Assembly (NCBI GenBank): GCA_041941305.1
Contig: JBGTQJ010000081.1
Span: forward strand, 1-35,896
DNA from: JANSWP01 sp041941305
Lineage (GTDB): Bacteria; Bacteroidota; Bacteroidia; Chitinophagales; Saprospiraceae
Direction of reading: 5' to 3'
Length of the DNA: 35,896 nt
Of the stretch, positions 1 to 9,100 are shown one piece after another; the first letter of the stretch is position 1; the number at the start of each line of letters is the position of its first letter. Position numbers and translations under genes: made by a program. A model generated the notes under the pieces. It had not been told where the DNA came from. It worked only from the letters and a program-made list of their open reading frames with translations, and made no database searches.

Positions 1-11
1 TTTTTTTTATT

Positions 12-70
12 TTTGGTGGGGGGTGCGTGTGGGGGTTTTCAACACCCTCAAACCCGCACCCCGCAACAAA
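12..70. repeat. Degenerate palindromic intergenic element, left end
   Basis: Bases 12-27 pair with 55-70 (14 of 16 positions) around a 27-base loop. Read on the minus strand, the arm at 51-70 is TTTGTTGCGGGGTGCGGGTT. It matches 19 of 20 bases of the arm at 35831-35850. The element lies about 90 bp downstream of the stop codon of the minus-strand 1125-aa gene. It may be an REP-like repeat or a 3'-end structure. The T-rich run (1-14) is on the wrong side for a classical terminator of that gene. The rest of 1-161 shows nothing recognisable. Confidence 0.55.
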
Positions 71-161
71 GGTACATTGCATAGTTAGTTGAAATTCAAT
101 GATTTAAGATGCAATTGAAAAGCCCAGGATGATTCATGTTTAAAGGGTTTTTAAGGGGAAG

Positions 162-3100
162 TTATTCATTTACCATTACATTAAAAGAAGGCGTCACTCC
201 TTTTTGAATTTCTACATGACCATTTTCGATCAAAAATTGCATCCAGGCTTGAGCGCGTTTTGAGGCAGTGTAGGTATAGAAAGTTTGATTTTCGTTGAGC
301 TTTTCGTGAAAGCCAAGGCGAGTCTGAAAATGGAGTTCCAGCAGTTTAATGATGCCATAAGTAAATAAGTCTCGTTTTTTACCCCCGCTGCCCACAAAAG
401 GCATCACGATATCGTACTGTAGGATTTGATAGATTTTCTGAAAGTCCAGATCGCCGTTGGCGTTTTGAAATTTGATGTTGAAAGTGTTCAAATAATGAGC
501 ATAAAGCTCAAAAGGGTCCATCGTTTCAAAATTTTGCAGCAGCTCCTCTTGAACAACAGGATTTTGCAAATCAAAAACGGGCAAGCCAAAGTCGCGGTTT
601 AGGAAATTGTACTGTTGAAGCGCAGAAAGATCATTCAGATATTTGGTGACAATTGGAATATCTTCAAAACTTATTCTCGATAATATGGCTTCCTCAATGC
701 TGATTTTTGAGTTGACATCTACATCCAGGCGCAGTGTATTTTGAATTTTTTCTTCTAAAGTTTTCCCAAGATTATCTAACAGGGTAATGTTGGTAATGGT
801 GGTCTGCTCCTCAAATTCTGAAATAAATTCGCTTTCCTGAAGATATGATTGCAAGGCAGCAATGATTTCCTGAGCCAGGGTGTCCGTTATTTTCCCATCG
901 TTTACAAAATCAAAAAACCAATTTTTTTGAAAGAGGTTATTGAAAAAAGAACCTTGATCATTGACATCGTATTTTCTTGCTTTTGTCATTAACCAATCCA
1001 CCATTTTTGAAGTATCCTTTTTAAAATTAAACAACTTTGGTACATCATCCAGGTATTTATAACCAAATGGTATTTCATTAAACCGATTGAGATCTTCATC
1101 CAGGGACAGCAGTCCTTCCATTCTCAACCGTGGAATATTTCGTATGGGTTTTACATTAATTAGGGCATTCAATACGAGCGACTTGTATTTTATATCAAAA
1201 AACCTGGACTGAACGACGGCATTTATCTCCTTGATGTGCTGCTTATCGTTTTTAGCTAGCTGGTTTAGCCTTTGTTCAAAAAAAGATTTGGACCACTGTG
1301 GATAATTGGTACTATCCGATTGCCATAGATTTTTCCAGCCTTTGGCTCCATCCTTTAAAGTTTGGTCAAAAGTTTTTTCAAAAACCTTTACCAGGGCGGT
1401 ACCTCCAATGTCTTTTTCCAATAAGGAGAACAATTTGGGAACAACTTCCATTGAAGGGTTTTTTTGAAGATAAGTTAACCAGGCTTTTTGATGGTACTTA
1501 TTATTGGATTGCTCAATCTTTGAAAATAATCTATTGTAAAAGTTGTCATCTGCCTTCGGTAAATAATAGATATCTGTATTGGAAAACCAATCTGGATGTT
1601 CCAGGAAGTCAATTAGAGAGCCAGATAAACCACCATTGATTCGCGCTTGCAATTCTTTAATTTGAAAGATGATGTCCTGGTCATTTTCGATTTTTAGTAT
1701 AGCAGCCAGCCGGCTTTGCAAATCTTTTGGTATGTGATCAAACTTATTTAAATAGACTTTGCAAATCCCTTCTACGCCAATATTTTTAAAGAGAAAAGCC
1801 TTTTTTAAATAAAAGCGCAACTCTTCTTCATTTTCAACGATCTGATTCCAATGTTTCGAATAAAACCAATCCAGAATGCGACCGACTGAAAAGGAAATTT
1901 CGGGTTTAGCTTCGTTCATACAGCCCCAAAATTCCAGCGCAGTCACTTCATCAGGGGCAAGTCGTGCAATGATTTGATTTTCAATGTGATACCTTTCCTT
2001 TGGCGAATTGGCTTTTAACAATTGTTGTAAAAGCTGATTCATCCGGTGAGGTGGTTTGTAATGTGCACCAATTCTTCTACAAAAAGCTGTTAATTGTACC
2101 AGTTGTTCTAAATACCCATGTTTGAAGGAGGGGAGGGTAGCGTTGTAATTCCGCAGGAGTTCTTTGTATTTTCTGGATAAAGCCAATACCTCTACAGGGT
2201 CACCTTCAACTAAAAACAAATATGCATTTTGCGCTACCGAGTCATTTTGGGAATTCAATCTTCGAAATAGTCGCTCATAGCTTTCTTTCAGTTCAATTGC
2301 ATCTTCTTTGTTCATATAAGACTTCCTGATAGGATCCCATTCATAATCCCCATAGTTTGTTGCCCAATACTTTAAGAAATTCAAGCAGGCCAATTCGTCG
2401 TTTGCCCAATCTTGCTTTTCAGATAATCCATTTGCTCCTTCAATGGCGATTTTCAAATCTGTTAACTGTTCAAGAATGTTGACAAAAAATTCAGGTGAAT
2501 AAAGCCCCTCTTTATTATGCCTGTACCGCCATGCAAGCCCGGCAATATAGAATAGGGCTCTCGGATGTTGCGTTTGAATGATGTCTTTTAGGGCATTGTG
2601 TTGAATCCTTGCCAGACCATCAGCTTGGCTCAAAGCCATTCCGTAATAATCTACTTCATGATTGAAAAAACTCTTGCTGAATTTCAGTTCTTGCTGGTAC
2701 CCAAAAGCTCGCAAGTTCTGAGTCGTTTGGGTTGAGTCAATTAAAAATTCATATTCAGATACGAGTAATTTTGGATTTCCAACATCTGCAACCGATACGT
2801 TGGTCATTTTTTCTAAAATCGGTTTAGCGAAATCAGCTTTTAGAATATCCAATTCAACCAGGAAGAGAATGGTTTGAATACATTCCTTAATTGGATAATC
2901 AATCAGATGAAATGCGAGTTGTTGACAAAGCCTTACAGGATCGTTCAATGGGCTATTGAACATTTGTTGAGAACGAAGGGTGTAAAGTAAGAACTCATAA
3001 GACTCATTGGTTCTCAAGTTTCCTATTTGCGCTGTAAGTGATAAAACTTTTTTATCATTGCCCAATTCCAGGAATACTTCAAATTCGCGAGATAACCTTT

Positions 3101-3539
3101 GTAGTTTGACTGCCGGATCTCTCTTTTCCTTTTTTATGTTATGGACAACTTTAAAATTTGTAATTTGAGATTCTATTGGAGTGATGTAAAAAGCTCGAAG
3201 TAATTCTGAAAAGCGAATTTGAGATTCGTAGTCATAATAAAAACTTAAAAACCCAATTCTGTCTACTGTTTTGGTATAATCAAATTCCCCTTTCGTAAAC
3301 AAACTGGCGTTTTTGAGGATCTCTAATATTTGGTCTTTGAAGGCGGGCTTATCCAGTAAAGTACCTAAATCTCTAAGTGCTTTTTTGTTTCCATCATATA
3401 TTTCCAGGGAAAGAGTGTCTATAAGTGACTGATAATCAATTGTTCTGAAAGGTTGCCCAAATGCTATGCCCCATGATAATACCAAACATACTATCACGAA
3501 CGAGACGGATATGATCTTTCCAGGAAATAGCACTTTCAT
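162..3539 (-). CDS. Large exported protein of unknown function, probably helical-repeat
   Basis: This 1125-aa protein starts with an ATG and a typical signal peptide: Lys at positions 2 and 8, a hydrophobic core at about 9-26, and likely cleavage after the Ala-Phe-Gly-Gln region near residue 29. It should therefore be periplasmic or outer-membrane associated. The rest has no transmembrane segment. It is a long series of amphipathic helices rich in Leu, Phe, Lys, Glu and Asn, like a HEAT- or TPR-type solenoid, but I cannot assign a repeat family. I see no catalytic motif, lipobox or T9SS sorting domain; the C-terminus ends shortly after a Gly-Val-Thr-Pro segment. The gene is alone in its direction, with about 108 bp to the next gene upstream. 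A TAnnTTTG match lies 8-15 bp before the ATG. I am confident the gene is real because no competing frame is comparable; its function is unknown. Confidence 0.85.
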   Translation of the reverse strand: MKVLFPGKIISVSFVIVCLVLSWGIAFGQPFRTIDYQSLIDTLSLEIYDGNKKALRDLGTLLDKPAFKDQILEILKNASLFTKGEFDYTKTVDRIGFLSFYYDYESQIRFSELLRAFYITPIESQITNFKVVHNIKKEKRDPAVKLQRLSREFEVFLELGNDKKVLSLTAQIGNLRTNESYEFLLYTLRSQQMFNSPLNDPVRLCQQLAFHLIDYPIKECIQTILFLVELDILKADFAKPILEKMTNVSVADVGNPKLLVSEYEFLIDSTQTTQNLRAFGYQQELKFSKSFFNHEVDYYGMALSQADGLARIQHNALKDIIQTQHPRALFYIAGLAWRYRHNKEGLYSPEFFVNILEQLTDLKIAIEGANGLSEKQDWANDELACLNFLKYWATNYGDYEWDPIRKSYMNKEDAIELKESYERLFRRLNSQNDSVAQNAYLFLVEGDPVEVLALSRKYKELLRNYNATLPSFKHGYLEQLVQLTAFCRRIGAHYKPPHRMNQLLQQLLKANSPKERYHIENQIIARLAPDEVTALEFWGCMNEAKPEISFSVGRILDWFYSKHWNQIVENEEELRFYLKKAFLFKNIGVEGICKVYLNKFDHIPKDLQSRLAAILKIENDQDIIFQIKELQARINGGLSGSLIDFLEHPDWFSNTDIYYLPKADDNFYNRLFSKIEQSNNKYHQKAWLTYLQKNPSMEVVPKLFSLLEKDIGGTALVKVFEKTFDQTLKDGAKGWKNLWQSDSTNYPQWSKSFFEQRLNQLAKNDKQHIKEINAVVQSRFFDIKYKSLVLNALINVKPIRNIPRLRMEGLLSLDEDLNRFNEIPFGYKYLDDVPKLFNFKKDTSKMVDWLMTKARKYDVNDQGSFFNNLFQKNWFFDFVNDGKITDTLAQEIIAALQSYLQESEFISEFEEQTTITNITLLDNLGKTLEEKIQNTLRLDVDVNSKISIEEAILSRISFEDIPIVTKYLNDLSALQQYNFLNRDFGLPVFDLQNPVVQEELLQNFETMDPFELYAHYLNTFNIKFQNANGDLDFQKIYQILQYDIVMPFVGSGGKKRDLFTYGIIKLLELHFQTRLGFHEKLNENQTFYTYTASKRAQAWMQFLIENGHVEIQKGVTPSFNVMVNE

Positions 3540-3546
3540 TTACAAC

Positions 3547-3554
3547 CAAAGTTA
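3547..3554 (-). promoter_or_regulatory. Possible -7 element for the 1125-aa gene
   Basis: The minus strand reads TAACTTTG, an exact match to the Bacteroidota -7 consensus TAnnTTTG. It lies 8 bp from the ATG, which would give an almost leaderless transcript. I see no -33 TTG at the usual distance, so this may be a chance match. Confidence 0.25.
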
Positions 3555-3647
3555 TCTTTCCTCACATCAATTTTTGCACCAAATACCATTATTTCCCTTG
3601 TGGTATAAAAAGATCTGATGCGTGATTTAAAAGAAAGAAAGTACTTA

Positions 3648-4721
3648 TTACTTTGCTACGATTGCATCAGTGAAATAGATTTCTCTTCCAACATTGAAAT
3701 AATACTTTTCATTGAAATATGCCAAAGCATAGAAATTGGACACATTTTCGGTATCAATATTTTCATGAAAATCAATTTCGCGGGTATTCAACAAGTCATT
3801 ATTTACCCATTTGAAAACATGACCTTGTACTTCATGAGTAAACAAATGATCCCCTACAGCTTCTACCATTTTTAGTGTTGAATTTTGATTCAACCGCGTC
3901 CAGGTTTCTCCATTATCAGTTGATTCATGCAAATCAAAGGTATTGATACCTGTGACGTAAATGTTTCCATCGAAAGGGAAAAAATCCAGCATCCATTGAG
4001 GAAATATTCTGGTATATGCTCCATCAGGAGTAATTCGAAAAGCACCTTCTTTTGTACTCACGTAGTAATTTCCGTCGATGAACCGAATATTCACAATGTT
4101 TCCAAAATCGGCGCTGAGCTCAGGCACATCAATTCTTTTGTCTACTTCTACGGCAATAAACTCATCATGAGCTGGATTCAATTGAAAACCAAGCAAGAAA
4201 AAGACATAATAGTTACCCTGATTGGAAAATATTTTTGCAGGTAACAGAAATTGGGTTCCATCGTCTTTGAATGCCCCCAAACGCCTGGCAAGAAAATCTA
4301 TTTCGAGGTGGTTGTCAGTACTGTCCTTCAAACTATCCGCCACAAATTTTACAACCTCCGTAGGGTTTCGGGTTAGATGAAATTCAATGGTTTGGTTGAC
4401 AGAAGAAGTGGTTGTGAGCCGCATAAAAATATTATCAGAAAGGGCTGGGATTCCTTTTACCCCATTGCTTACAGGCAGTGTTCTTTTTTCTATCAACTCA
4501 TTCTCAAAGCCAAATCGGGCAAATTCATTTTCCGTAATGGCATACAATTGAAATGGAGTGGCAAAAAGATTCAAAATGGGTCGCTCTGATTCATAATCTA
4601 CGATGTCCCAATCTCCCTGGGAAGGACCATTGTCTCCAGAGCCGTCATCATCAAAAAGTGGTTTCTGACAGGCACTCAATAAAAGCAAAATGCTCAGGAA
4701 AGCAAGGTGTAGGTGGTTCAT
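3648..4721 (-). CDS. Surface-type lipoprotein with sialidase-like Asp-box
   Basis: This is a 357-aa protein. The N-terminus is a lipoprotein signal peptide with lipobox Leu-Ser-Ala-Cys and acylated Cys18. The acidic patch soon after (Phe-Asp-Asp-Asp-Gly-Ser-Gly-Asp) resembles the lipoprotein export signal that sends Bacteroidota lipoproteins to the cell surface. The body is beta-rich and has one clear Asp-box, STDNGETW, at about residues 266-273. This motif marks beta-propeller blades of the sialidase/BNR and Ycf48-like folds. Other stretches (for example YYVSTKEGAFRITPDG and IYVTGINTFDLHES) look like further blades. I see no sialidase catalytic Arg triad, so an enzymatic role is not supported; a binding or scaffold propeller is more likely. 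It lies upstream of the 1125-aa gene on the same strand, with a 108-bp gap and no overlap. Confidence 0.8.
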   Translation of the reverse strand: MNHLHLAFLSILLLLSACQKPLFDDDGSGDNGPSQGDWDIVDYESERPILNLFATPFQLYAITENEFARFGFENELIEKRTLPVSNGVKGIPALSDNIFMRLTTTSSVNQTIEFHLTRNPTEVVKFVADSLKDSTDNHLEIDFLARRLGAFKDDGTQFLLPAKIFSNQGNYYVFFLLGFQLNPAHDEFIAVEVDKRIDVPELSADFGNIVNIRFIDGNYYVSTKEGAFRITPDGAYTRIFPQWMLDFFPFDGNIYVTGINTFDLHESTDNGETWTRLNQNSTLKMVEAVGDHLFTHEVQGHVFKWVNNDLLNTREIDFHENIDTENVSNFYALAYFNEKYYFNVGREIYFTDAIVAK

Positions 4722-4942
4722 AGTTTTTTGTTTTTCTGCGTAATAAAAGATCCTTTGGTATGGTTTAAAATTGAAAATCCTTAAACCAGGTGAACAAGTC
4801 TAACTAATTTTTAGAGGGGGAATTTTCGAAAAAAGAAGCATGTAAAATTAGGGAGGATTTTGTGGAAACGCAAATGGTAAAATTGCCAATTTTTTGCAGA
4901 TAATGAAATTGTAAGTAAAAAGAACTGTCAAGCTCCTCGTTC

Positions 4943-5290
4943 TTAATTGGTCTCCAAATAACCTTTTACCATTTTTCCTATTTTCAAAATTACCTCATTC
5001 ATGTTTCTGCCCAAACCCTGGTCAGTATTCATCTGAAGGGCGATTGAAAAGCCTAGATCCTGATGGTATCTGGTTTGGGTCAAATAACCCGGCATGATAC
5101 CTGCATGACCATAATAGATGCCCTCCTCTGTTTCCCATACAAAAGTACCCAAACCATAACCCGCTTTTGCAGGTTCTCCAGTTTTGAAATCTACCGCCTG
5201 AATCAATTCGAGATATGTTTTTTCAGAGATAAACTCCCCTCCATGCAATAATTGCTTTTTCAAGATGATACTATTTGTGTTTGAAATCAT
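4943..5290 (-). pseudogene. 3' remnant of a serine hydrolase (class C beta-lactamase fold)
   Basis: The frame encodes about 115 residues that match only the C-terminal third of the beta-lactamase/D-Ala-D-Ala carboxypeptidase family. It has the Leu-Leu-His-Gly-Gly-Glu-Phe-Ile-Ser segment, then YGLGTFVW, then YYGHAGIMPGY, in which the HAG triad stands for the KTG motif of the family, and finally a strand resembling GFSIALQMNTDQG. The upstream catalytic parts (SxxK and YxN), which need about 200 more residues, are absent. The sequence upstream codes for an unrelated small protein in another frame. An in-frame ATG at 5290 and a TTG at 5323 exist, so a short product is conceivable, but it could not be an active enzyme. 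I read it as a decayed fragment left by deletion or recombination. The 220 bp between it and the lipoprotein gene hold nothing recognisable. Confidence 0.7.
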
Positions 5291-5301
5291 AATAGAGAAT
5301 A

Positions 5302-5715
5302 TCAGAAACTGACTGTTTCCCAAAATTTGGATGCATCTTTGAATTCCACTAAAATAGCTCTGGAGGCAGACTTATTGGTCAGTTCCAAAATGTTGTCGGG
5401 ATTGTTGATGACCTCAATGCTTCCCATACTATCCGGTGAAATTTTTTGTAAAAAATCCCGTCCCATTTTTGCCAGTACGGTAATGGTCGTATCGCTGTAT
5501 TTGAGCACTTCAAAGTCAATGGTGTTGACAGATTCTACTTGTTCTGAAGTAATTTTTTCAGTAGTTAGTTTTAATACCAATAAAGAGTTGTCAACCGCTG
5601 TTTCTGTGGAAGCTGTAGCAAAAGCATCATTCAAAAAATCTTCACTATCAAAACTGAAGGAGAAAGGAATCAGGAGAGACATTAAGATAGTAAGTACAAT
5701 GAATTCGTTGCTCAT
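5302..5715 (-). CDS. Small exported protein of unknown function
   Basis: From the ATG at 5715 this encodes 137 aa. I chose this start over a TTG four codons upstream because the TTG falls inside a TATCTTTG promoter-like element. Residues 4-21 form a hydrophobic signal-like segment ending in Ser-Phe-Ser-Phe-Asp. The mature part is acidic and Ser/Thr-rich, with alternating strand-like stretches (LLVLKLTTEKI, TITVLAKMGRDF, RAILVEFKDASKFW). I recognise no family. It ends just upstream of the serine-hydrolase remnant, in a different frame. A plus-strand frame of similar length overlaps it; the minus frame is preferred for its signal peptide and ordinary composition. The gene may be intact, or a leftover of the same rearrangement that truncated its neighbour. 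Confidence 0.5.
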   Translation of the reverse strand: MSNEFIVLTILMSLLIPFSFSFDSEDFLNDAFATASTETAVDNSLLVLKLTTEKITSEQVESVNTIDFEVLKYSDTTITVLAKMGRDFLQKISPDSMGSIEVINNPDNILELTNKSASRAILVEFKDASKFWETVSF

Positions 5716-5724
5716 CTTTTTCCT

Positions 5725-5732
5725 CAAAGATA
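5725..5732 (-). promoter_or_regulatory. Possible -7 element for the 137-aa gene
   Basis: The minus strand reads TATCTTTG, an exact TAnnTTTG match 9 bp before the ATG at 5715. The leader would be only a few bases long, and no -33 TTG is seen at the expected distance. Low confidence. Confidence 0.25.
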
Positions 5733-5798
5733 GAACTCATTTAAACTTATTATGATGATTTGAATCCAAATCATTGATTCTCAATACTTCAGCTATTT

Positions 5799-5836
5799 CT
5801 CATTCCGTACTTTCCAAGTACGAAATTCGAAATGAG
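5799..5836. repeat. Imperfect inverted repeat (hairpin)
   Basis: The inner arms CGTACTT (5806-5812) and AAGTACG (5816-5822) pair exactly around a 3-base loop. The outer arms CTCATT (5799-5804) and AATGAG (5831-5836) also pair, leaving an asymmetric bulge. It lies between two divergently oriented genes, so it is not an obvious terminator; it could be an operator or a repeat remnant. Confidence 0.45.
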
Positions 5837-5984
5837 CTTCGTCTTGAAAATCAAGCATTTATCTTCAATTTCACCACAAAAGTTTAAATGAATTCATAGA
5901 ATTATTCTTTTTGAGATGTTTTCAAGCATTTTCTGATTACTTTTTCATATTCAATCAATTTATTAGTATCCCAGAAATTGGATT

Positions 5985-5992
5985 TACCTTTG
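5985..5992 (+). promoter_or_regulatory. Possible -7 element for the caspase gene
   Basis: TACCTTTG matches the Bacteroidota consensus TAnnTTTG exactly. It would give a leader of about 130 bases before the ATG at 6126. A good -33 TTG at 17-21 bp is not evident. Confidence 0.3.
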
Positions 5993-6125
5993 CAGGGTTG
6001 ACAGTGGACAGTTGGCAGTAAGCATAAAATTTATTGTTATTGGTGATTTTTTGCAATTTGCTGCGGGCTGTTTGCTGGTCCAAAGGAGCATCTCTTTTGG
6101 AAACTCGGCTTACGGAAAAGGATTC

Positions 6126-9100
6126 ATGAAAATCAAAGGACTCATTTTACTCACCATTTTGTTTGGTATTCCAGCTATCATCATGGCGCAAGGGGAATCG
6201 AAGGTAGTATGGCAAGATCATTACGAGGGATTCAGAAAAGATGCTGCCAACAAAATAGTGGAAGACTATGCAGGTAATCTCGTCTTGGTGGGGAATACAA
6301 TGAGCAAAGGAGACAAAAAGCAGGACATGCTTTTTTGGAAGGTTTCCCCTACCGGAAGAACGCTATTTCAAAACGTAATTGGAACAAAGGAAGAAGAAGC
6401 TGCAAACGCGATAACGCCCACATTCGATGGGGGCTTCGTTATTGCTGGTTATACAGATACCTGGAAGCAGGAAGTGTACAATGGGAAAGATCCGCTTTTG
6501 GTGAAAGTGGATGAGCGAGGGGAACCAGTTTTTTGGTATGAGGTGCCAGGCAGTACTGAAGATGATGCTTTTTTTGACGTCCTTCAAATGGCAGATGGAA
6601 GCATAGTGGCTGCCGGACATCTGGGTTCCAGTATTTATGTAGTAAAAATCGACCCGGAAGGCAAATTGATTCGAAAAACCTTTGGAGGCTATAATTCTGT
6701 AGGAAGAGCGATAACCCAAAATTCAAATAATGAGCTGGTGGTTACTGGCAATTGGGGAAATCTAAATGAACCGGTGATGTTTGTGACCAAACTCATTTTC
6801 AGGAATGACGATATTGATAAGGTATGGCAAAAAACTCCACGAACGGCTGCCATGCGCATGAACAAAGGTCTGGATATCATCCATCTTTTGGGTGGAGGAT
6901 ATGCTATCGTGGGTACAGGCAAGGATAAGTCCAATGAAGAAAAGTTGGGATTGGTATTATTGAATGAAAATGGCAGAGGACAAAAAGTACAAGCTTTTGG
7001 AGGGTTACATGAAGAAGGAGGGAATAGCCTGGTGCAAACCGCTGATGGCAATTTATTAATGGCTGGATATAGCAATTCGCATCAGCGAGGAGCTCGAAGA
7101 AATAAAGCCTGGTTACAATTGGTGAATAAAGAAGGAGATGAATTATGGGGTGAGAAAGGAGAATTTGTAGGTGGAAAACAAGAAGATGAATTGGTAGATT
7201 TGGTGGAGACAAGTGATGGTCAATTATTTGCTGTGGGGCAAACCTCTTCTGAAAATGCGGGCAACCAGGATGGCTGGATCTTAAAAATAGGAGATACGCA
7301 AAAGCCCGCCGAAATACTTCCTACTCAATTGTCCATTAGCCAAATTCGCTTTGTTGATGAGAATAATAATGATACACTGGATGCCCGCGAAAGGAGTTAC
7401 TTGCATTTTATGATAAAGAATGAAGGAGAAGCGACTGCTTTTAATGTCAATGCACGTACAACTGCTACTGGAAGAACAGGAGGTTTGGATTTATTGAGAA
7501 AAGTAATCATTGGCAGAATAGGAGCGGGTGATTCCATTTTTGCAAGTGTACCAGTTGGAGGTAAGTCTTACCTGGGAAATGGACGTTCTAACATTCACGT
7601 CTCCCTGGAAGCAGATAATGATTTGAGTGGCTTGAATAGCTTTTCTTATACTATTATTTCCCAGAAAGAACCTTTGCCTCATTTAAAAATTACTAAAAGT
7701 CGTTTCCTCACCCTTCACAAAAAAGGAGCTCCGAATCGACGAGAGAGAATTCGCCTTGAGGTAGAATTGACAAACCTTGGAGAACGACCGGCTCGTGATG
7801 TAGAATTCAAATTCATTTTTCCTCAAAAAGTGGAAGCTGTAAGTATTAGAGAACATCAATTGGGAGATATCGCAGTGATGGCGAGCCAAAAACTGTTTCT
7901 TGACTTTTATGCCGCTTCCTTTTATGAATTTGACTCCATCAAAATTGGCTGTGTAGCACGCGAAAAATCTCATAGAAAATTGTTCAATGAGCATTTTACT
8001 ATCAAATTGACAGAATTTGGCAGTGATGTTGGACCTACTTCCAATTTGGAAAAAGAACCTACTTATCCGTTCGAAAATGAAGAAGTGAATAAGAATGGCG
8101 GTCCTAGTTTTTATATCCCAGGTTTTAGTTTTGAAAAACCAAGAATAGAATGGCTGGCCCCACTTCCGAAGGAAGAACAAGCACTTTTGGAGTTTTACGT
8201 TTTTAAAGACATCGACATTAAATTAAGAGTAACCTCAGATAGTCCATTGGATTCTAAAGATTTCAATATGTGGGTCAATGATAAACGCGTCATTGGACTT
8301 CCTTTTTTTGATCCCAAAAATGTGAAAATAAGCCAGAGCCAAAACGAAGATGGTTTGTTGGAATATATTTACCAGAACAAAATCAGACTGGAATCCGGAG
8401 ATAATATTCTGGCTTTGGAGGTGAATCGTGCACGATCAAAGCGGGCAGTCGTCAATTATATTTTACCCAAAGGCAATCTTCATGTTTTTTCTTTTGGCAT
8501 ACCTCATGAAGACTTGAATTATACCCTGAATGATGCGTGCGGTTTTTCCAATTCTTTTGAAAATCAATCAGGTGCCCTTTACAAGGATGTTCGCATCATC
8601 ACCTATACCAGCAAAGACAGCACTACCAAACGGCGTTTGGAATTTGCTATACAAGATATACAGAACGATTATTATTTTGAGGACATAGGCGTGCATGATG
8701 TTGTCATGTTATATTTTTCATCGCATGGTTTTACTTATCGCGATACGCTCTTCTACATTGCAGCCTCAGATTACGACGACCACTACCCTCAACAAACTTC
8801 GCTTGATTTTCAACGCGAAGTTTTGGAAATTTTAGACGAAGTCAATTGCCGGAAAGTGATATTTATTGACGCTTGCAAGAGTGGTTCGACCACCCTGACG
8901 CGCCTGGCTACTCAAAGAGAAGACTATCAATTTATGGTATCCAGCAGTCCGGACGAAGTATCCCATGAAGACACCTTATGGCAACATGGGGCTTTTACGA
9001 GAGCCATTTTAGAGGCTTTGGGTACTGTCGATATTTTGCCGGGTAAGCGACCAGAAAAAATTGATTTGAATAATGACAAAGTGCTCAATTTAAAAGAAAT

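Larger units (their letters stand above)
5716..6125. other. Intergenic region between divergent genes, with hairpin and short repeats
   Basis: This 410-bp stretch has no convincing gene. It contains the hairpin at 5799-5836, a TAnnTTTG element at 5985-5992, and at about 5998-6018 a run of degenerate TGGACAGTTGGCAG-type repeats, followed near 6055-6080 by TTGCTGCGGGCTGTTTGCTGG. Such short repeats are common in Bacteroidota spacers. A reading frame upstream of the caspase gene extends from 6012, but the translated extension is not protein-like. Confidence 0.5.

Noticed and set aside
3618..4589. Several plus-strand frames opposite the lipoprotein gene
   Set aside because: All lie inside the clear lipoprotein gene and show no domain or signal.
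5327..5755. Plus-strand 142-codon frame opposite the 137-aa gene
   Set aside because: It has no recognisable domain, is Ser-rich like a shadow frame, and the minus frame has a signal peptide.
6012..6125. Upstream extension of the caspase gene frame
   Set aside because: It would bury the signal peptide behind 38 residues of non-protein-like sequence derived from spacer repeats; the ATG at 6126 fits far better.
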